From contig CALEQZ010000074.1 of NCBI GenBank assembly GCA_937908115.1, forward strand, positions 28,374 to 92,373: a stretch of 64,000 bases of DNA, given 5' to 3'. How positions within the stretch are numbered: position 1 is the first letter of the stretch; every line of letters begins with the position of its first letter. The notes under the pieces were generated by a model that was given only the letters and a program-made list of their open reading frames with translations, made no database searches and was not told the DNA's origin. Positions 60,376 through 64,000 of the stretch are shown here, in pieces. The stretch comes from an uncultured Alcaligenaceae bacterium. GTDB lineage: Bacteria > Pseudomonadota > Gammaproteobacteria > Burkholderiales > Burkholderiaceae_B. A program made the position numbers and the translations under genes.

Positions 60376-62604
60376 TCAGCGCGCGCGCGAAATGCGGACT
60401 TCAGCGCCGCGGCGCTTGACCTCCAGCCCTTCGGAAGGAACGATGCGCAGTCCCTCCAGCCCCTTGATGTAGCTGGAACCCTGCATTTGCATGACCCGGA
60501 TCTTGTTGCGCATGACCACGGGGTTGTGCACCGGCATGCCGAACATCCAGACTTCGTCCAGGATACGGGCAGAGTTGAAGTCACCAGTATGCTGGGTGGC
60601 CGGCCCCAAGCAGAGCATGTGGCCTTCCCGGCCGAATACCGGAAACTGCCCCAATCCGCAGGTGACCGTCCAGGTCGTACCACCCTCGTAGCGCCAACCG
60701 GTGTTCAAGTCCCACCAGGCCTCGCCCTTGGGCAGGTAGACCTTGATCTCGTTGCCGGGCCCGGTGGGCGGCGCTACCAGCAGCGCCGGGCCCAGCATGT
60801 ACTGCGTGTCCCAGGCATGCGCGTCCGGATCGGACGGGAAACACATGGCCATGGAGCGCTGCACGGGCAAGCCCGTGCGCGCCGCGTCTTCGATGGCGCC
60901 CAGTACGTACGGGATGAGCCGGTAGCGCCACTGCAGCCAGGTGCGCACGTGCTCCATGACCTCGTCGCCGAACGACCAGGGCATCAGCCGCTCATCGGCT
61001 TGGAAGCTGAAGTTCGCCGAGAATACGTTGCACGTCAGCCAGCGCACATAGAGCTCTGGCGTCATGCCGTCGGTCGGTTCGCCGGCCGAGCCAAGCGCAT
61101 GCACCTGCACGGGCACGCCGCTGGCGCCGATCGACAAGGCCGTGCGCAGCGACTGCGCAAAGCCTTCCCAGGTGTTGGGAACCGCCGGCCCGGCCTGCCA
61201 GGGCAGGCGCTGCGCCGCCGGAAACAGGTCGCGGCTCCAGACCACGCCCTCGGGCGGCGTCTTGTGTCCGGCGACGGCCTCGTACAGCGCGCGCCGCGCC
61301 AGCAGCGGATAAACGGTGCGCAGCACGTCCCCTTCTTCGCCACCGCGGGCCGTGATGCCATCGGGGATGTCGATCTGCACGTCGCAGGCCGTCGCGTCGA
61401 CGCCATCGTCGCCAAGCTGGCGGTGGCGTTCGACCCACAGGTTGTAGACGTCGCGATGCGTCAGGTCCAGCAGCCCGAACGGCTGGCCAGCGGTGGCCGG
61501 ATGTCCGGGAAACACGTGCGCGTTGCCATCGTCGTCGGCCAGCAGCCAGCCGCGATCCTCGAGCTCGGCGAAGGTGGGCGTGCCGGCGACGATGCCCGGA
61601 AACGTGGGCAGGCAGGCGTGCAGGTGATGGGCGTGCAGCTGGCCGAGCAGGGCCTTGGCGTCGCCGAAGCGCTGCACGTCCCATTCGACGTTGAGCTTGG
61701 CTTCGTGGAAGGTCCAGGCCGCGGGGGCGCGGAATAGCACCGCATCGAGCGGGATCTGCCTTTCGCGCAGGCCAGCCGCGAATTGCGCTGTCTGCACCGG
61801 CGTGGCGCCCGGCGCCTGCTGCAGCCAGATACCCATGGCCCACAGCACGGGCTGGCCGGCGCGGCCGGTCAGCTGTGAATATTGGTTCAGGACCTCGGTC
61901 GGTTCTCCGGCGAAGAGAAACAGATCGAGCACGCCGTCGTCGACGGTCAGCAAATAGGTAGACGCGGCCGGCTCGGCGCCCAGCGCATGCTCGACGCGAT
62001 GCAACGTGTTGGCGTACAGGCCCCAGCCGCGCGGGCTCCAGGCCAGCGGCAGCGCGCGGTGCGACGGATCGTCGGAAACGATGACCTGCTCGCGGCGGTT
62101 CAGGTCGCCGTCGGTTTCACCCAGGCCGTAGACGGCCTCGCCCTTGTCCAGCGCGAATGCGGCAAGCCATTTGCCGGGCGCGGCGGCATCGTCGCACGCC
62201 AGCGCGGGCAAATCCTGGGACACGTCGGAAGCCAGCACGCAGGTACCGCCCCGATACAGCGCCAACTGGACGGGATGCGAGCTGATCTCCAGCGTGACGT
62301 CGCCCTGCACCACGCGCCATACCGGATGGGCGCCGTGGGACAGGGTCTCGACGGTGGCTTCGCCGACGGCCTCCTCGCGGGCCAGCAGCATTTCCTGGTG
62401 CGCGTGCGCCCGGCCCGACAGCGCCTTGTCCTCGGCCAACTGCGTGGCCAAGCCGCAGCGCACGCGGAACACGCCGGGAGCGTGTGGCTCGACTACCAAG
62501 CGCAGTCCGTCCAGCGTGTCGAACTCTATGCGCGACGTGCGGGAGGACCGCAGGGCAAGGGTTTCCAGTGGAACGGTGCAGGCTAGGTCGAACGTGGACG
62601 GCAC
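60376..62604 (-). CDS. GH31-family protein with altered active site
   Basis: A 742-residue glycoside hydrolase family 31 homologue, of YicI-like (alpha-xylosidase-like) domain order: N-terminal beta domain, catalytic TIM barrel from about residue 230, and C-terminal beta domains. The nucleophile region is 'GVDATACDVQIDIPDG' (Asp kept), but the usual acid/base 'HWGGD' reads 'PWQAGPAVPNTWEGFA' and the 'WSHDIGGF' Asp is lost ('VQVHALGSA'). The GTG at 62604 is preferred because GGGGGA stands 7 bases upstream; the longer Cys-rich N-terminus from 62703 is not protein-like. It may be an inactive or re-purposed relative. Confidence 0.85.
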   Translation of the reverse strand: MPSTFDLACTVPLETLALRSSRTSRIEFDTLDGLRLVVEPHAPGVFRVRCGLATQLAEDKALSGRAHAHQEMLLAREEAVGEATVETLSHGAHPVWRVVQGDVTLEISSHPVQLALYRGGTCVLASDVSQDLPALACDDAAAPGKWLAAFALDKGEAVYGLGETDGDLNRREQVIVSDDPSHRALPLAWSPRGWGLYANTLHRVEHALGAEPAASTYLLTVDDGVLDLFLFAGEPTEVLNQYSQLTGRAGQPVLWAMGIWLQQAPGATPVQTAQFAAGLRERQIPLDAVLFRAPAAWTFHEAKLNVEWDVQRFGDAKALLGQLHAHHLHACLPTFPGIVAGTPTFAELEDRGWLLADDDGNAHVFPGHPATAGQPFGLLDLTHRDVYNLWVERHRQLGDDGVDATACDVQIDIPDGITARGGEEGDVLRTVYPLLARRALYEAVAGHKTPPEGVVWSRDLFPAAQRLPWQAGPAVPNTWEGFAQSLRTALSIGASGVPVQVHALGSAGEPTDGMTPELYVRWLTCNVFSANFSFQADERLMPWSFGDEVMEHVRTWLQWRYRLIPYVLGAIEDAARTGLPVQRSMAMCFPSDPDAHAWDTQYMLGPALLVAPPTGPGNEIKVYLPKGEAWWDLNTGWRYEGGTTWTVTCGLGQFPVFGREGHMLCLGPATQHTGDFNSARILDEVWMFGMPVHNPVVMRNKIRVMQMQGSSYIKGLEGLRIVPSEGLEVKRRGAEVRISRAR

Positions 62605-62885
62605 AGAGCATCCCCCGGCCTCGCAGCCCCCGCCATCGTCCGGCACACGCCCGCTGCACACGCACGCGGACAGGCCGGCGCACGTCGGCGCGCTGCAAGC
62701 CATTAGCTTCAAAAGCCGGTATTTTGACGGATTTGCCCGCTGAAATAAACTCGCCGCCCCCGGCCGCCTCGAGAAAGCGGCCATAGTTTCAAATAGTTGC
62801 GACGAAAATTTCGCAAGCGCCGGAGCGTGCAAAGCGGCGTTGGGGCACGCTGCCCGCATGGGCCGGCGCCCCCGGCCAGCACCGG

Positions 62886-64000
62886 TCAGCGCGGCGCGAT
62901 GGCCGCCAGCAGGTCGCGCTCCAGCGGCAAAGGCTCGCCTTCGAGCGCCGCGCCAATCACGTCGCCGGCCAAGGCCGACCAGGTCAATCCCCGCGAAGCG
63001 TAGCCGCAGGCCAGCCACAGCCCAGGCGCGCCGGGCACTGGCCCGACCGCAGGCAGGCGGCCGGGCAGGACGGCACGCCAACCGGCCCAGCCGGGCAGGT
63101 CATCGGCCGGCACGTCGGCGGCCAGCCCGCACAATCCCGCGACCTTCTCGAGCACGGCCCGGCGCCCCGGTCCGCTGGCCTGCGCCACCTGCGCGCCGTG
63201 CTCGTAGGTGCTGCCGGCCACGCACCATCCATCGACCTGGGGCAGCAGATAGCCCGCGCCTGCGACGATGCAGCGCGGCCCGCCCGCCACGTGCTGCGCC
63301 GGCACCAGGACCACCTGGCCGGCCAGGCGATGCATGGCGGCCAGCCCGGGCAGCGTCGCGCCGAAGCCGGCGCCGGCCAGCAAGTCCGCAGCGCCTGCCC
63401 CGTTGGCCAGCACCGCGACCGGGGCGCGTGCCACTTCGCGCCCGGTTGCATCCAGCGCGCGCCAGCCCCCGCCAGGCGCCGGCGCCACGCTGGCGGCGGC
63501 CACGGTCAGCCGCTCGATCGCGGGCGCATCGAGCAAGGCCGCCAGCAACCGCGGCGGCCGCACCAGCAAGCCGTCGGCAAAGAACAGCCCGCCGCGCGTC
63601 ACGGCGATGCCGGCCTTCTCCCGCGCGGCTTGCACATCCAGCAGCTGGACCCAGGATTCGGGAAACCGCAGCGCCTGCAGTACCGAGGCCGCATCCGCCG
63701 CCCTGCCCGCGTCTCGGGCAAGCTGCAACGTGCCGCAACGGCGCACGGCGTCGCCGGGCAGGTCCAGCCAGCGCGCCAACGCGCGTGCGCTGCCTGCGCG
63801 CGACAGCCGTGCGCGCACGTTGTCATCGCGTGCCACCAGCGGCGTGACCGCCGCGGCCGTGTGCTGCGCATGCACGCCCGCCGTGCCCGAGGCAAGCGCC
63901 GGATCCAGGATGGTGACCCGCCAGCCGCGCAGGGCCAGCGACTGCGCCACGCCTGCGCCGGCGGGACCGGCGCCGACCACGAGCGCGTGCCGCCCCTGCG
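62886..64000 (-). CDS. mnmC: MnmC C-terminal FAD oxidoreductase domain (5' end outside window)
   Basis: The frame is open to the right edge, giving at least 371 residues with no start. It begins 'HALVVGAGPAGAGVAQSLALRG', preceded in frame by 'QGR', the junction to the FAD domain of bifunctional MnmC. MnmC makes mnm5s2U at the wobble position of tRNAs: the FAD domain removes the carboxymethyl group and the upstream methyltransferase domain methylates. Further FAD-domain blocks are 'GVHAQHTAAAVTPLVARDDN' and 'GLWLACGYASRGLTWSALAG'. A stand-alone FAD oxidoreductase is the less likely alternative. Confidence 0.85.
   Translation of the reverse strand, partial: QGRHALVVGAGPAGAGVAQSLALRGWRVTILDPALASGTAGVHAQHTAAAVTPLVARDDNVRARLSRAGSARALARWLDLPGDAVRRCGTLQLARDAGRAADAASVLQALRFPESWVQLLDVQAAREKAGIAVTRGGLFFADGLLVRPPRLLAALLDAPAIERLTVAAASVAPAPGGGWRALDATGREVARAPVAVLANGAGAADLLAGAGFGATLPGLAAMHRLAGQVVLVPAQHVAGGPRCIVAGAGYLLPQVDGWCVAGSTYEHGAQVAQASGPGRRAVLEKVAGLCGLAADVPADDLPGWAGWRAVLPGRLPAVGPVPGAPGLWLACGYASRGLTWSALAGDVIGAALEGEPLPLERDLLAAIAPR

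Noticed and set aside
60337..61737. 466-codon open frame on plus opposite the GH31 gene
   Set aside because: Antisense shadow of the same kind; the GH31 fold blocks on minus are clear.
62605..62703. Cys-rich N-terminal extension of the GH31 protein from ATG 62703
   Set aside because: The stretch has many Cys and Gly unlike the family. A GTG at 62604 with a strong GGGGGA site gives a normal start.
1..64000. CRISPR arrays, insertion sequences, prophage genes
   Set aside because: None found: no regularly spaced repeats, transposase or phage-type coding frames were seen.

Overview
The window looks like a chromosomal segment of a GC-rich betaproteobacterium of the Alcaligenaceae, most likely Bordetella or Achromobacter. 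The grounds are very high GC, several Bug/TctC-type periplasmic binding proteins without membrane partners, glyQ-glyS followed by gmhB and a plsC-like gene, and the lptD-surA-rsmA and amgK-murU arrangements. The species cannot be fixed from the sequence alone. No insertion sequence, integrase, prophage or CRISPR array was seen.

Layout. 1-5.3 kb: acyl-CoA and organic-acid metabolism (CaiB/BaiF CoA-transferase, FAS1-like hydratase, divergent LysR, class I fumarase, crotonase). 5.5-11.3 kb: housekeeping genes glyQ, glyS, gmhB, an acyltransferase, a YgjP-type metallopeptidase and gloA, closed by a strong bidirectional terminator. 11.3-15.9 kb: a TPP-enzyme/SDR/Bug operon with a divergent LysR across an AT-rich palindrome. 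15.9-22.3 kb: FadE-type acyl-CoA dehydrogenase, a fused nucleoside-recognition membrane protein, pyruvate kinase and glycerate kinase. 22.3-29.0 kb: envelope and peptidoglycan-recycling block (rsmA, surA, lptD on minus; amgK, murU on plus). 29.2-36.6 kb: small enzymes, transporters, unknowns, a tRNA-Lys(CTT), and a single-domain response regulator followed by a degenerate histidine-kinase-like protein. 36.7-41.1 kb: a caa3-type oxidase (fused subunit I/III and a lipoprotein subunit II with a cytochrome c domain) with DUF2231 and CopD-like membrane proteins. 41.4-47.5 kb: an SDR with a LacI-family regulator, a lipoprotein penicillin/AHL acylase and a DUF763 protein.

47.6-57.3 kb is the most unusual part. 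It is one tightly packed plus-strand operon of visibly lower GC: GntR/FCD regulator, Bug protein, FAD dehydrogenase, MmgE/PrpD, a hydantoin-racemase homologue with both catalytic cysteines replaced, a CobW/COG0523 GTPase, a complete-site hydantoinase/dihydropyrimidinase, an N-carbamoylsarcosine-amidase-like cysteine hydrolase, and a second Bug protein. It reads as uptake and breakdown of a cyclic amide or ureide (ring opening, then decarbamoylation) coupled to a metal chaperone and two redox/dehydration steps. The substrate is not deducible from the sequence.

57.5-64 kb: a YegP protein, a tiny membrane protein, tRNA-Lys(TTT), metN-metI without metQ, a GH31 homologue that keeps the nucleophile but appears to have lost the acid/base Asp, and the C-terminal FAD half of mnmC running off the window.
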